Assembly (NCBI RefSeq): GCF_900104585.1
Contig: NZ_FNVX01000004.1
Coordinates: 62,001 to 126,000, forward strand
Origin: Bacteroides ihuae
GTDB lineage: Bacteria; Bacteroidota; Bacteroidia; Bacteroidales; Bacteroidaceae
DNA: 64,000 nt
Direction: 5' to 3'
The notes below the pieces were generated by a model, which saw only the letters and a program-made list of their open reading frames with translations, was not told the DNA's origin and did no database searches. Of the stretch, positions 1-9,490 are shown in pieces. The position numbers and the translations under genes are program-made. Positions within the stretch are counted from its first letter, which is position 1; each line of letters starts with the position of its first letter.

Positions 1-3000
1 TAGAACGGACAATAACCAATGGGATAGTGACTACAAAAACACTTCCACCACCTTCATTATCACATATAGATATGTCGCCATGGTGAAGCAGCACAAATTC
101 CTTCACCATATGTAGTCCAATGCCACTTCCACCAAAATCGTGCGCATCACCATGCTGAACCTGATAAAATCGTTCAAAGATCCGATCTTTGTCTTCGTCT
201 TTAATACCCAAACCCGTATCCATCACTCTCAACTCGAGCTTAGTGGGCACTGCTCCATCTTCCGTTGACAATCCCACTACAACAGTAACCTGTCCCCCTG
301 CATCTGTAAACTTAAATGCATTTGAGAGTAAGTTCATCATAATCTTGTTCAGTTTATCCTCATCAAAATCCATCACTAACTTTTCTAGAGAAGTAATAAA
401 CTTTAGTCGAATAGTTTTTTTACTTGATAATTCAGCAAACGACTGGCACGTTGCACGAATGCACGACACAACCTCTCCTTTTCCCAAATTCAATCTATTT
501 CCTTGTACATCACTTTTTCGAAAATCAAGTAATTCATTCACCAAATTCAGCAGACGCATTGCATTTCTTTTCATCAATACCAACTTCTGCCGGTATTCTT
601 CATTATCGATATTTTTAATTAGATGATCCATTGGAGCAATGATCAACGTAAGCGGTGTACGAAGTTCGTGACTAATATTGGTAAAGAAGCGTAGCTTCAT
701 GTCATCTAGTTCGTGTTTGCGCTCAGCCTCTAATTCCATTTGTCGCATTTTAAATCGATTACGCTCGCCGCGTAATATCATTGAGCGAGCTAGGATCAAA
801 GCTCCCAGTAATAATATTGCATATATAATGTATGCCCACATTGAACGCCACAAAGGGGGTCTGATTACAATTGTAAGCATGGCTGCTTCTTCATTCCAAT
901 AACCATCACTATTAGCAGCCTTTACTTTAAGCGTATAAGTGCCTGGTGCCAGACTGGTATACGTTACTTTATGCATACTCCCGTCTACCACCAGCCAATC
1001 TGAATTAAATCCTTCTAACTTATAAGCATATTTAGCTTTCTCAGGCAAAATATAATTCATTCCGGAAAAAGAAATAGAAAATATATTCTGCCGATAATCC
1101 AATTTTATTTCTTTTGTCTGATTCAATGCTTGTGTCAATATTCGGTTCCCACTATACACCGAGTCTATCTTCACTTCCTCATTAAACAGCGTCAATCCCG
1201 TAAATATGACTCTAGGCAATATTTTATTGTATACTATCGCATCCGGATAGAAGTAGTTAAATCCGCTAACGCCTCCCATTATAATTTCTCCACGAAGCGT
1301 TTTAGTCATTGAGCGTATATTGAACTCTCTACTTTGCAAACCATCCAACTCATCATAATTATTATACGAGAAACTGTAATATCCAGTCTTTGGATCTGTG
1401 TTTACAACAACATTAGAAACTCCATTGGCCGTAGTTACCCACATGTTTTTATTGTTATCTTCAATCACAGAAGAGATCATCTCATCTACCAATCCATCGG
1501 CCTTATGCATCACATATATTCGATCATTTTTCTGATCATATGCATTTAGCCCATCACGCGTAGCTATCCAAAGAAGGCCACGACTATCTTCATATACCTG
1601 ATTTACGTTGAGACTCGAAAAACGTTGATTGCCGGCCCTATTTCCCATCAAAGGTTCAAATCGTCGCGTATCTTTGTGATAAATAGTTATTCCTATTGCC
1701 GTACCAATATAAAGATCCCCATTTTTGCCTAAACACAAAGAACTGACGTAATCCGAGCTAAGATACTTCCTTGTGCGATAAGTCACAAATTTCCGTGTAG
1801 TCGGGTTGAAACATTGTACGCCGCCCCCTAACATACCAATCCAAATTAGTCCTTTTTCATCTTCAACAATAGACCATACATTATTATTGGCCAATGAATT
1901 CGGATCATTCAGATTGTGTTGATAATGAGTAAATGTTTGGCCATCAAAACAATTCAGCCCCCCTAAATACGTTCCAATCCATAATTTCCCATCTCTAGCT
2001 GCACAAAGACTAACTACAATATCACTCGATGGTGAAGAAGGTACACCTTGTTTATGTTCATACAATACTTTCTTTCCGGTATTCCTATTCATACAAATCA
2101 GTCCGCTGCCATTTGTACCAATCCACAGATCTTCATGAGCACCCTCCTTCAGAAAAGTAATGTCACTATCAAAGTTACTTTCCTGTTTGAAGTAAGACAG
2201 ATGTTCCACCCCGAATTTAAAGATACTCTCACTATAGTATGAAACACCCTTTTTATAGGTTCCCACCCAAATAATATTCATATCATCGCAATAAATGCAG
2301 TTAATGCAGTTGTGAGAAAGGGTACGCTCATCAGAAATATTATTCTGCAGATTAATCTGCGCGCCAGTCTTTTTATCTATAATATCAATGCCACCATGAT
2401 CTGTAGCCAACCAGAGCTTTCCATGAGCATCTTCAACAATATCCTGAACCACATTACTCGACAAACGATAAGGCTTACTGTTATCGCTATTATTTAGCCA
2501 CTCCCAACGTTCTTGCATCGGATGAAACAGCCACAATCCAGAAGCCCCTTTGGAATACACCCAAAGATCTTCATCCGAATCAATAAATAAAGAATATTTA
2601 TTGGATCTAAAACCTGGCGAATGAAGTCGTATATGGTTATATCGTTTTATCACGCGTCCTACATTCTTATCTACACATTCTATCAATCCATCATTAAAAA
2701 TGAACAATCCTCCAGTCTTACATTCAGAGATATCAGTCACTAAAGCTGAACTTAATCCATTTTTCCCTCCCTGAGGATAAGTAATAAGTTGACCATCTGC
2801 CACTTTATATTGAAATCCTCCTGTTCCGGCAACATAAAACCATAAATTCTTAAGCTTATCAATGTGTACTAATGTAGGTATGTGGTTAATGCCATATTTT
2901 CTCATTACAGGAAGCATGTCACTCAAGAAAATATCTTTACGAACGTTATACAACGCATATCCTGTTGCCGTATGAATCCACAAATTTCCCTCAATATCTT

Positions 3001-3274
3001 CCTGAATATGATCTACATAATTATCATGTAAAGACCCTGCTTCATGCTCTTTGTGACGATATACTTTATAATTATATCCATCAAAACAATTGAGTCCTCC
3101 AGCTGTAGCAAACCACATAAAGCCTCTACTATCTTTAAAAATATAGTTTACCTGATTGTGAGACAATCCATCTTTAGTCTCCAAGTGTTTGAACATGTAG
3201 TTTTCTTGAGCATTGGCAAAGCGAGTACACACCAATATAAAAATGGCGAAAGCATAAAAAAGAGGTGTTTTCAT
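1..3274 (-). CDS. Hybrid two-component system sensor (HTCS), cut by left edge
   Basis: The minus-strand frame is open from an ATG at 3274 to the window edge (about 1,091 residues). It starts with a signal peptide (MKTPLFYAFAIFILVCTRFANA). Many periplasmic two-component propeller repeats follow (for example LWIHTATG, IWVGTYKKG, LWIGTYLGG), then a Y_Y_Y-type domain near residue 760 and a membrane segment near 818. The histidine kinase part has SHELRTPL with His869, an N box (MMNLLSNAFKF) near 978 and G boxes DTGLGIKDED and GGSGIGLHM. The sequence stops just after the ATPase domain; in this family a receiver and AraC-type DNA-binding domain normally follow and would lie outside the window. HTCS proteins bind glycan fragments in the periplasm and switch on the adjacent PUL. 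It diverges from the esterase/GH97 pair at 3456-6926, which is its likely target. Confidence 0.93.
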   Translation of the reverse strand, partial: MKTPLFYAFAIFILVCTRFANAQENYMFKHLETKDGLSHNQVNYIFKDSRGFMWFATAGGLNCFDGYNYKVYRHKEHEAGSLHDNYVDHIQEDIEGNLWIHTATGYALYNVRKDIFLSDMLPVMRKYGINHIPTLVHIDKLKNLWFYVAGTGGFQYKVADGQLITYPQGGKNGLSSALVTDISECKTGGLFIFNDGLIECVDKNVGRVIKRYNHIRLHSPGFRSNKYSLFIDSDEDLWVYSKGASGLWLFHPMQERWEWLNNSDNSKPYRLSSNVVQDIVEDAHGKLWLATDHGGIDIIDKKTGAQINLQNNISDERTLSHNCINCIYCDDMNIIWVGTYKKGVSYYSESIFKFGVEHLSYFKQESNFDSDITFLKEGAHEDLWIGTNGSGLICMNRNTGKKVLYEHKQGVPSSPSSDIVVSLCAARDGKLWIGTYLGGLNCFDGQTFTHYQHNLNDPNSLANNNVWSIVEDEKGLIWIGMLGGGVQCFNPTTRKFVTYRTRKYLSSDYVSSLCLGKNGDLYIGTAIGITIYHKDTRRFEPLMGNRAGNQRFSSLNVNQVYEDSRGLLWIATRDGLNAYDQKNDRIYVMHKADGLVDEMISSVIEDNNKNMWVTTANGVSNVVVNTDPKTGYYSFSYNNYDELDGLQSREFNIRSMTKTLRGEIIMGGVSGFNYFYPDAIVYNKILPRVIFTGLTLFNEEVKIDSVYSGNRILTQALNQTKEIKLDYRQNIFSISFSGMNYILPEKAKYAYKLEGFNSDWLVVDGSMHKVTYTSLAPGTYTLKVKAANSDGYWNEEAAMLTIVIRPPLWRSMWAYIIYAILLLGALILARSMILRGERNRFKMRQMELEAERKHELDDMKLRFFTNISHELRTPLTLIIAPMDHLIKNIDNEEYRQKLVLMKRNAMRLLNLVNELLDFRKSDVQGNRLNLGKGEVVSCIRATCQSFAELSSKKTIRLKFITSLEKLVMDFDEDKLNKIMMNLLSNAFKFTDAGGQVTVVVGLSTEDGAVPTKLELRVMDTGLGIKDEDKDRIFERFYQVQHGDAHDFGGSGIGLHMVKEFVLLHHGDISICDNEGGGSVFVVTIPLVIVRS

Positions 3275-3455
3275 AATCCGGTTATTTATTTGCTGAATGC
3301 AAACATCGTGAAAAATCCTCACTTCTCAAACAGAAGGTGCTAATACTTTCTTATTATTTTATAATACTTTATTAATAGTTATTACTATAATCCATATATT
3401 CTCATTATATTCGTAAATAATTATCAACCATTTGTTATTTCTAATTCAATATTCC

Positions 3456-4871
3456 ATGAAAAAAAAAGTTATTTATTCTCTATTACTTACCCTCTTCACT
3501 TCGGCTCTATGCGCCAAAGTACAGTTGCCGGATATTCTAAGCAACAACATGGTATTGCAACAAAACACACAAGTAAAACTTTGGGGTAAAGCCAAAGTAA
3601 GTACTCCTATTACAATTAAAGTATCGTGGAAACAACAAGCATACACCACCCGTAGCGATGCTGATGGTCGTTGGTTGTTATCCGTCAACACTCCTAAAGC
3701 CAGTTACGCTCCTCAAAGCATCAAACTCAGCGATGGAGAAACGACCGAATTAAGCAACATACTCATTGGTGAAGTTTGGTTTTGTTCCGGACAATCAAAC
3801 ATGGAGATGCCACTCAACGGTTTCACTAATTGCCCCATTCTGGATGCTAATGAATCCATAGCCAACGCTTCAGAATACCGCATGGGGATTCGCTTTGCCA
3901 CCGTACCTAAAACAGCGGCTCTCACTCCTCAGGAGACTTGTGCCGGAAAATGGCAGGAATGTAATCCTGAAAATGCGCAATGGTTCAGCGCCACTGCTTA
4001 CCACTTTGCTACTGCCTTGCACACTGCGCTCAATGTTCCCATAGGAATCATTAATTGCAGTTGGGGCGGATCAACAGTAGAAGGTTGGTTGCCCGAAGAT
4101 ATTCTGAAAAACTATCCTGACATTGATCTAAAGAAAGCCGGAAGCAAAGATGGAGCTGAATATATGCAACCGATGATCATGTATAACGGCATGCTCAAAC
4201 CGCTTCAAAACTATACCATCAAAGGTTTTCTTTGGTATCAGGGAGAGTCAAATATAGGTAAACAAGCCACTTATGCCGAGCGCCTGGCCACTATGGTCAA
4301 TCTTTGGCGTAAAGAGTGGGCATTGGGCGAACTACCTTTTTATTTTGTAGAAATTGCACCTTTTCAATATGGTGAAGGAGATATAGCTGCTTACTTACGT
4401 GAAGCTCAATTCAAAGCGCAAGCGCTCATCCCTTCAAGTGGTATGATCTCTACCAATGATTTGGTAGAACCTTATGAGGCAGGCAATATACATCCACGCA
4501 ACAAAACTTTAGTTGGTCAACGCCTTTGTTACATGGCACTAAGCCGCACTTATGGCATAAAAGGAATATCAGATCATGGTCCGGCATACAAGTCGATGGA
4601 AGTTAAAGAGGGAAAAGTTATACTAAGTTTTGACAACGCAGCAGATGGATTCAGTCGGATGCAAGATATCGTGGGATTTGAGATTGCCGGAGCAGATAAA
4701 ATATTCTATCCTGCTAACGCTGTAGCCGACTGGAATCAACACATCATTGTCAGCAGCAGTAAAGTAGACACTCCTGTAGCGGTACGCTATGGTTTCCGTA
4801 ACTTCTTGCCAGGTAACCTCTACAATCATCGCGAACAACCACTCTATCCCTTCCGAACAGATAATTGGTAA
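3456..4871 (+). CDS. SASA-type carbohydrate acetylesterase (sialate O-acetylesterase family)
   Basis: Predicted secreted esterase of about 471 residues that removes O-acetyl groups from glycans. The ATG at 3456 is chosen over an upstream in-frame TTG (3432) because a signal peptide starts there directly (MKKKVIYSLLLTLFTSALCA). The SGNH-like catalytic blocks are visible: CSGQSNMEMPL with the nucleophile serine, WYQGESN, and a C-terminal NIHPRNK block with the catalytic histidine preceded by an aspartate (NDLVEPYEAGN). Families annotated as sialate O-acetylesterase in Bacteroides PULs often act on plant or other acetylated glycans, so the name does not establish sialic acid as substrate. The GH97 gene starts 54 bases downstream on the same strand, so the two are probably co-transcribed and controlled by the divergent HTCS. 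Confidence 0.85.
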   Translation: MKKKVIYSLLLTLFTSALCAKVQLPDILSNNMVLQQNTQVKLWGKAKVSTPITIKVSWKQQAYTTRSDADGRWLLSVNTPKASYAPQSIKLSDGETTELSNILIGEVWFCSGQSNMEMPLNGFTNCPILDANESIANASEYRMGIRFATVPKTAALTPQETCAGKWQECNPENAQWFSATAYHFATALHTALNVPIGIINCSWGGSTVEGWLPEDILKNYPDIDLKKAGSKDGAEYMQPMIMYNGMLKPLQNYTIKGFLWYQGESNIGKQATYAERLATMVNLWRKEWALGELPFYFVEIAPFQYGEGDIAAYLREAQFKAQALIPSSGMISTNDLVEPYEAGNIHPRNKTLVGQRLCYMALSRTYGIKGISDHGPAYKSMEVKEGKVILSFDNAADGFSRMQDIVGFEIAGADKIFYPANAVADWNQHIIVSSSKVDTPVAVRYGFRNFLPGNLYNHREQPLYPFRTDNW

Positions 4872-4925
4872 GGGAGAATTTGCAAAACGATAGGTATCTA
4901 ATTAATCTAATAGAAATCGACTCTA

Positions 4926-6926
4926 ATGAATAAACTGAGAAATCGACTCTTCATCTTATGTAGTTTGCTTTCTTGTGCTACTTTCGCACAGAAACAATAT
5001 GTGCTCACCTCACCGGACGGACGAATAAAAACGACCATAGAAGCAGGCAACAAACTAACTTATTCCATAGACCACGACGGAGAGATTCTTCTAGAACCTT
5101 CACCACTTTCTTTGATGTTAAGCACAGGAGAAGTATGGGGAGAAAATGTCGGCAAAGCAAAAAGTAAAACCAAGCAGGTGAAGCAAATAATCACCTCGCC
5201 GTTTTATAAAAGAAGTCAGATTGGGGACGAATACAATGAGCTGACACTTACCTTCAAAAAACAATGGAGCGTAGAGTTCCGTACTTACAATGATGGAGTG
5301 GCCTATCGATTCGTCAATGCTCGTAAACAGCCTTTCACCATTCAAAGTGAGACAGTGGCTTATTGTTTTGGTAAAGATTTCAAAGCTACCGTACCCTACG
5401 TAGCTCGCGGCAATGACGGAGACTATGAATCTCAGTTTGCTAATTCCTTTGAAAACACCTATACTACCAGCCAGATTTCTGCACTCAACAAAGAGAGATT
5501 GATGTTTCTACCCTTAGTGGTAGAGGTTGATGGAGGAAAGAAGATTTGTATCACAGAATCCAATTTGGAAAACTATCCGGGTCTCTACCTCACCAATGCT
5601 TCAGGAAACAACACTCTTACAGGTGTTCAACCACAATATCCCAAAAAGACGGTACAAGGTGGGCACAACATGCTCCAACTCATTGTTCAACAGCGTGAAC
5701 ATTATGTAGCGAAAGTAGATAGGCCACGCAGTTTCCCTTGGCGAGTAGCTATTATTGCGGAAACCGACAAAGAACTGGCCAACAGTGATATGACCTACAA
5801 GCTAGCTTCTTCTTCACGAGTAAGTGATACCTCATGGATTAAGCCCGGCAAAGTTGCGTGGGATTGGTGGAATGACTGGAACATTTACGGAGTAGACTTT
5901 GCATCGGGTGTCAACAATGATACTTACAAATATTATATTGATTTTGCTTCTGCTCATGGCATCGAATATGTTATTTTAGACGAAGGTTGGGCTGTCAATC
6001 TCAAGGGCGATCTTACTCAGGTAGTGAAAGAAATCAACGTCAAAGAACTAGTTGACTATGCCGCTACTAAGAAGGTAAGTATCATCCTTTGGGCAGGTTT
6101 CTATGCTTTCAATCGTGATATGGAGAACATTTGCCGTCTCTATTCTGAAATGGGAGTTAAAGGATTTAAGGTTGACTTCATGGATCGGGATGATCAGGAA
6201 ATGGTGGCCTTTAACCAACGCGCTGCAGAAACATGTGCTAAATATCACCTTATACTCGATCTTCATGGCATGTATAAGCCTGCCGGAATGAATCGCACCT
6301 ACCCTAACGTGCTCAATTTTGAAGGAGTACACGGTCTGGAACAAATGAAATGGAGTCCTGCTAGTGTAGATCAGGTGAAATATGATGTAACTCTACCTTA
6401 TATTCGTCAGGTAGCCGGACCAATGGACTATACACAAGGTGCAATGCGAAATGCCGCTAAAGGAAGTTATTTCCCTTGCAACTCAGAGCCAATGAGTCAG
6501 GGTACACGTTGCCACCAATTAGGCATGTACATTGTGTTTGAGTCACCATTCAACATGCTGTGCGATGCACCATCCAACTACATGCGCGAACCTGAATCGC
6601 TGGCCTTCATTACTGGTGTCCCAACCGTTTGGGACGAAAGCAAAGTTCTTTCTGGTGAGATGGGTAAATACATTGTCACGGCCCGTCGCAAAGGTAACAG
6701 CTGGTACATTGGCGGCCTGAACGATTGGAGTCAGCGAGACATTACGCTCGATCTTAGTTTTCTGACAAACAAAAGCTATGCTGCTACATTGTTCAAAGAC
6801 GGAATAAATGCTCATCGTAACGGACGCGATTACAAAAAAGAAAGCTTCACCATCACTCCTGATAAAAAGTTGGAAGTTCATCTTGCACCCGGTGGGGGAT
6901 TTGCATTGCAACTGGAAGGAGAATAA
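4926..6926 (+). CDS. GH97 glycoside hydrolase, retaining (alpha-galactosidase-like) motif
   Basis: This 666-residue protein has a signal peptide (MNKLRNRLFILCSLLSCATFA) and the GH97 layout: an N-terminal beta-sandwich beginning SPDGRIKTTIE, a catalytic barrel (residues about 290-560) and a C-terminal all-beta domain. The barrel carries KVDFMDRDDQEM, with Asp417 at the position where, as I recall, retaining GH97 enzymes such as the B. thetaiotaomicron alpha-galactosidase carry their nucleophile. It also has LHGMYKPAG, RTYPN and FEGVHGLEQMKW. This suggests a calcium-dependent retaining alpha-galactosidase rather than the inverting SusB-type alpha-glucosidase; that assignment is inferred from the motif. 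It follows the esterase in the same unit, suggesting that acetyl groups and terminal alpha-hexosides are removed together in the periplasm. Confidence 0.88.
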   Translation: MNKLRNRLFILCSLLSCATFAQKQYVLTSPDGRIKTTIEAGNKLTYSIDHDGEILLEPSPLSLMLSTGEVWGENVGKAKSKTKQVKQIITSPFYKRSQIGDEYNELTLTFKKQWSVEFRTYNDGVAYRFVNARKQPFTIQSETVAYCFGKDFKATVPYVARGNDGDYESQFANSFENTYTTSQISALNKERLMFLPLVVEVDGGKKICITESNLENYPGLYLTNASGNNTLTGVQPQYPKKTVQGGHNMLQLIVQQREHYVAKVDRPRSFPWRVAIIAETDKELANSDMTYKLASSSRVSDTSWIKPGKVAWDWWNDWNIYGVDFASGVNNDTYKYYIDFASAHGIEYVILDEGWAVNLKGDLTQVVKEINVKELVDYAATKKVSIILWAGFYAFNRDMENICRLYSEMGVKGFKVDFMDRDDQEMVAFNQRAAETCAKYHLILDLHGMYKPAGMNRTYPNVLNFEGVHGLEQMKWSPASVDQVKYDVTLPYIRQVAGPMDYTQGAMRNAAKGSYFPCNSEPMSQGTRCHQLGMYIVFESPFNMLCDAPSNYMREPESLAFITGVPTVWDESKVLSGEMGKYIVTARRKGNSWYIGGLNDWSQRDITLDLSFLTNKSYAATLFKDGINAHRNGRDYKKESFTITPDKKLEVHLAPGGGFALQLEGE

Positions 6927-7006
6927 GTTTTGGTAGCAATGTAGTTTAGTTAAGCTCATTATCACTATTTATTTACATATAATACAATCCAAACAGATCT
7001 AACTAC

Positions 7007-7064
7007 TTCAGCGCGGTGAATTAACTAGTTAAGCGTGGTGAACTAGTTAATTCACCGCGCTGAA
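7007..7064. repeat. 24-bp perfect inverted repeat, 10-base loop
   Basis: The left arm at 7007-7030 and right arm at 7041-7064 are exact reverse complements, with loop AAGCGTGGTG at 7031-7040. Related half-sites built on GGTGAACTAGTT and GCTGAACTAGTTAGTTCAGC continue to about 7078, so the block is a nested set of similar palindromes. No T-run follows the arms, which makes it a poor classical terminator. It may be a REP-like element or a transcript-end stabiliser. Confidence 0.8.
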
Positions 7065-7304
7065 CTAGTTAGTTCAGCAGACCCCTCTCACAACGCTTGT
7101 AGAGAGGCATTGAATGATTTCTTGAAAATTGACAAATAGCTCACTAAAAGCTTCATTAGAGTTCATTCCAAGTGTAATGCGCTTAATTAAAAGACATCGC
7201 TATTAAATACGTCTATTACTGTTTTCGGAAGTGGAAAAGTAACGGCTTGATATTGGTTTGATAGACAGCGGTAGTATGAGAGTTCCCGAAATGGGAATAG
7301 ATAG

Positions 7305-7338
7305 AATATACTAGACCAACACGCTGATCTAGTATATT
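7305..7338. terminator. Hairpin between convergent genes
   Basis: The arms AATATACTAGA (7305-7315) and TCTAGTATATT (7328-7338) are perfect complements around a 12-base loop. It lies 46 bases beyond the stop of the HAD gene on the minus strand. It is A+T-rich and without a strong U tract, so a terminator role is tentative. Confidence 0.4.
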
Positions 7339-7384
7339 ATGTAAGACGAGAATTATCCGTAAACTAGAATTTCAAAAAAAGAGA

Positions 7385-7795
7385 TCAGAACCACCAACGT
7401 TTTTTACGAGCCACAGGTTGTTCCGGCATATCGCTATACACCTCTTCAAAGCCAACTTTCTCTTTTATCATCCGGTAAATTACTCCCCAATCGGGTAAAC
7501 CACCCAAGTTACGGTCATCAATAAATAAATCCACTTTTAGCTTTCTCGAAAACCCATTATCTTCAAGGCTTTCCTCCGGATAGTCTTTGTTCACAGCATA
7601 AAACTCAATACCCCTTTCCCGGCACCATTCCACTGCTTCATCAAGCAGTCGACCTTCGCGTACCGTCCACATAATCAACTTATGCCTATCTCGTTGAAGC
7701 ATCTTCAACGTATCGATGGCGAATGGGATTTCCTTTCCTATCTCTGGATAACAGTGCTCTACGAGCGTTCCGTCAAAATCTACAGCAATTATCAT
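7385..7795 (-). CDS. HAD-superfamily hydrolase-like protein (small, capless)
   Basis: This 136-residue cytoplasmic protein starts with HAD motif I right at the N terminus (VDFDGTL, the nucleophile and acid-base aspartates). It continues with a motif II-like stretch (LIMWTVREG) and a late acidic motif (DLFIDDRNLGGLPDW). There is no cap domain, which fits the small HAD proteins of Bacteroides annotated as hydrolases or phosphatases. The tail is basic and aromatic (ARKKRWWF). It is a single-gene unit with a minus-strand -7 box at 7833-7840. The substrate is unknown. Confidence 0.75.
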   Translation of the reverse strand: MIIAVDFDGTLVEHCYPEIGKEIPFAIDTLKMLQRDRHKLIMWTVREGRLLDEAVEWCRERGIEFYAVNKDYPEESLEDNGFSRKLKVDLFIDDRNLGGLPDWGVIYRMIKEKVGFEEVYSDMPEQPVARKKRWWF

Positions 7796-7832
7796 TGTCT
7801 TAAACCTTATTCTTTAAAAATTGAACTTTCGG

Positions 7833-7840
7833 CAAAATTA
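7833..7840 (-). promoter_or_regulatory. -7 box for the HAD gene
   Basis: CAAAATTA on the plus strand reads TAATTTTG on the minus strand, matching the Bacteroides -7 consensus TAnnTTTG. It lies 38 bases upstream of the start at 7795. A clear -33 element was not seen. Confidence 0.4.
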
Positions 7841-7863
7841 CACAAAAAATCTATGAATACTGT

Positions 7864-7871
7864 TATCTTTG
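7864..7871 (+). promoter_or_regulatory. -7 box for the CDF transporter gene
   Basis: TATCTTTG matches TAnnTTTG and lies 23 bases before the ATG at 7895, giving a short leader. The matching minus-strand box at 7833-7840 makes this a compact divergent promoter pair. Confidence 0.45.
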
Positions 7872-7894
7872 TACCTTCTTACGCATAAAATAGA

Positions 7895-8812
7895 ATGAAA
7901 GAGAGAGAAAAGATTTTAATTCGTGCCTCGTGGGTCAGTATAATCGGTAATGCTATTTTGTCCATTCTTAAAATGGGCATTGGCTTGTATGCAGGCAGTT
8001 TAGCCGTATTAGGAGATGGGATTGACTCTGCTACGGATGTTGTTATCTCTTTTGTCACTCTATTCACCGCACGCATTGTGAGTCGTCCTCCTAACTCTAA
8101 TTATGCCTATGGATACGAGAAGGCTGATAGCGTGGCCACCAAAGTGCTCTCTTTTGTCATCTTCTTTGCAGGCATACAGATGCTTATTTCTACAGGTAAA
8201 ACGATTATTTTAGCAGAGCCTCGAGAATTACCATCGGTCATAGCTATCTACGTTACCGTATTATCCATGGTGGGAAAGTTAGGATTAGCATACTATCAAT
8301 TTAACCAAGGCAAACGAGCCGAAAGTTCCATGCTTATAGCCAACGCAAAAAACATGCGCAATGATGTGATCATTTCTAGTGGCGTTTTACTTGGCTTGGT
8401 GTTCACTTTCATACTTGACATGCCTCTTCTCGACTCTATTACTGGTTTAATTATTAGTTTGTATATCATAAAATCGTCTATCGATATTTTTTGGGAAAGC
8501 AACGTAACCTTGATGGATGGCGTAAAAGATACTTCTATTTATAAAAAGATATTCGAAGCTGTTGAACAGGTGCCCGGAGCCAGCAATCCTCATCGGGTGC
8601 GTTCACGTCAGATAGGAAACATGTATATGATTGTGCTTGATATTGAAACCGACGGTAACCTTACGCTCAACGAAGCACACGAAATATCCAACGAAGTAGA
8701 GCATAGCATTAAGCGCTCTATAGAGAATGTGTACGATATCGTGGTACATGTAGAGCCTAAGGGCAAACATCATCAGGAAGAGAAATTTGGCTTGAACAAA
8801 GATATTTTATAA
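7895..8812 (+). CDS. Cation diffusion facilitator (CDF) family metal transporter
   Basis: This 305-residue inner-membrane protein has about six hydrophobic segments in the first 200 residues and a hydrophilic C-terminal domain (about 210-300) containing the typical IVVHVEP ending. CDF proteins export divalent metals by proton antiport. The TM2 half of the transport site is DSATD (DxxxD, as in E. coli FieF). The TM5 half reads NMRND, with Asn where the family usually has His in HxxxD. This metal-site variant makes the zinc/iron/manganese preference uncertain. A Crp-type regulator follows 37 bases later on the same strand and may be co-transcribed. Confidence 0.88.
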   Translation: MKEREKILIRASWVSIIGNAILSILKMGIGLYAGSLAVLGDGIDSATDVVISFVTLFTARIVSRPPNSNYAYGYEKADSVATKVLSFVIFFAGIQMLISTGKTIILAEPRELPSVIAIYVTVLSMVGKLGLAYYQFNQGKRAESSMLIANAKNMRNDVIISSGVLLGLVFTFILDMPLLDSITGLIISLYIIKSSIDIFWESNVTLMDGVKDTSIYKKIFEAVEQVPGASNPHRVRSRQIGNMYMIVLDIETDGNLTLNEAHEISNEVEHSIKRSIENVYDIVVHVEPKGKHHQEEKFGLNKDIL

Positions 8813-8849
8813 AAGGATTAATTTTCATAACGATCAAAAAAAAGAGGAT

Positions 8850-9431
8850 ATGGAAATGATGAAAGAGACAATAGATGCAGTAGTCAACTCTAGGTATCCG
8901 GAAATGAGCCTGGAAGGACGAAAGATATTGGAAAGTGTACTAGTGCAACGTAATCTGAATAAAGGCGAAATGCTGATTCACGAAGGACAAACAAGTAGAC
9001 ACATGGTCTTTGTTGCCAAAGGAATGCTTCGCCAATACTATTTCAAAAACGGTAAAGAGGTTACTGAACACTTTTCTTACGAGGGTTGCATCTTAATGTG
9101 CATTGAAAGCCTACTCAAGCAAGAACCAACCAGATTAGTAGCTGAAACGCTGGAACAATCCATCGTATACCTCCTACCCTATGACACCTTACTTAAGCTG
9201 ACCGAAAATGTGAAAGAGATTAATATCTTCTATCGAAAGGTATTGGAATATTCACTCATTACATCCCAGATAAAGGCTGATTCCTGGCGTTTTGAAACTG
9301 CACGCGAGCGCTACAACTTATTAATGAAAACCTATCCGGAAGTCATAAAGCGGGCTCCGCTATCATACATTGCTTCTTATTTATTAATGACTCCAGAAAC
9401 ATTAAGTCGAGTTAGAGCAGGAAGTCTATAG
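8850..9431 (+). CDS. Crp/Fnr-family transcriptional regulator
   Basis: At 193 residues it matches the short Crp/Fnr proteins common in Bacteroides. The N-terminal cyclic-nucleotide-binding-like beta-roll is visible (GEMLIHEGQTSRHMVFVAKGMLRQYY). A dimerisation helix follows at about 110-150, then a helix-turn-helix ending (SYIASYLLMTPETLSRVRAG). There are no Fnr-type cysteine clusters for an iron-sulfur centre, and the ligand is unknown. Its position just after a metal exporter allows a metal- or stress-linked role, but that is inference. Confidence 0.85.
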   Translation: MEMMKETIDAVVNSRYPEMSLEGRKILESVLVQRNLNKGEMLIHEGQTSRHMVFVAKGMLRQYYFKNGKEVTEHFSYEGCILMCIESLLKQEPTRLVAETLEQSIVYLLPYDTLLKLTENVKEINIFYRKVLEYSLITSQIKADSWRFETARERYNLLMKTYPEVIKRAPLSYIASYLLMTPETLSRVRAGSL

Positions 9432-9490
9432 AAAAATATTGTTCGGGGCATTATTTGATTTATGTCAAATGCCATTTGAAATAAACCACT

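Larger units (their letters stand above)
6927..7384. other. Convergent non-coding region with two hairpins
   Basis: No plausible gene is seen in these 458 bases between the convergent GH97 and HAD genes. It holds a 24-bp perfect hairpin cluster at 7007-7064 and an 11-bp hairpin at 7305-7338. The rest has no recognisable feature. Confidence 0.7.

Noticed and set aside
6543..6965. Minus-strand frame of 140 codons overlapping the GH97 3' end
   Set aside because: It is antisense to conserved GH97 codons and shows no protein-like pattern.
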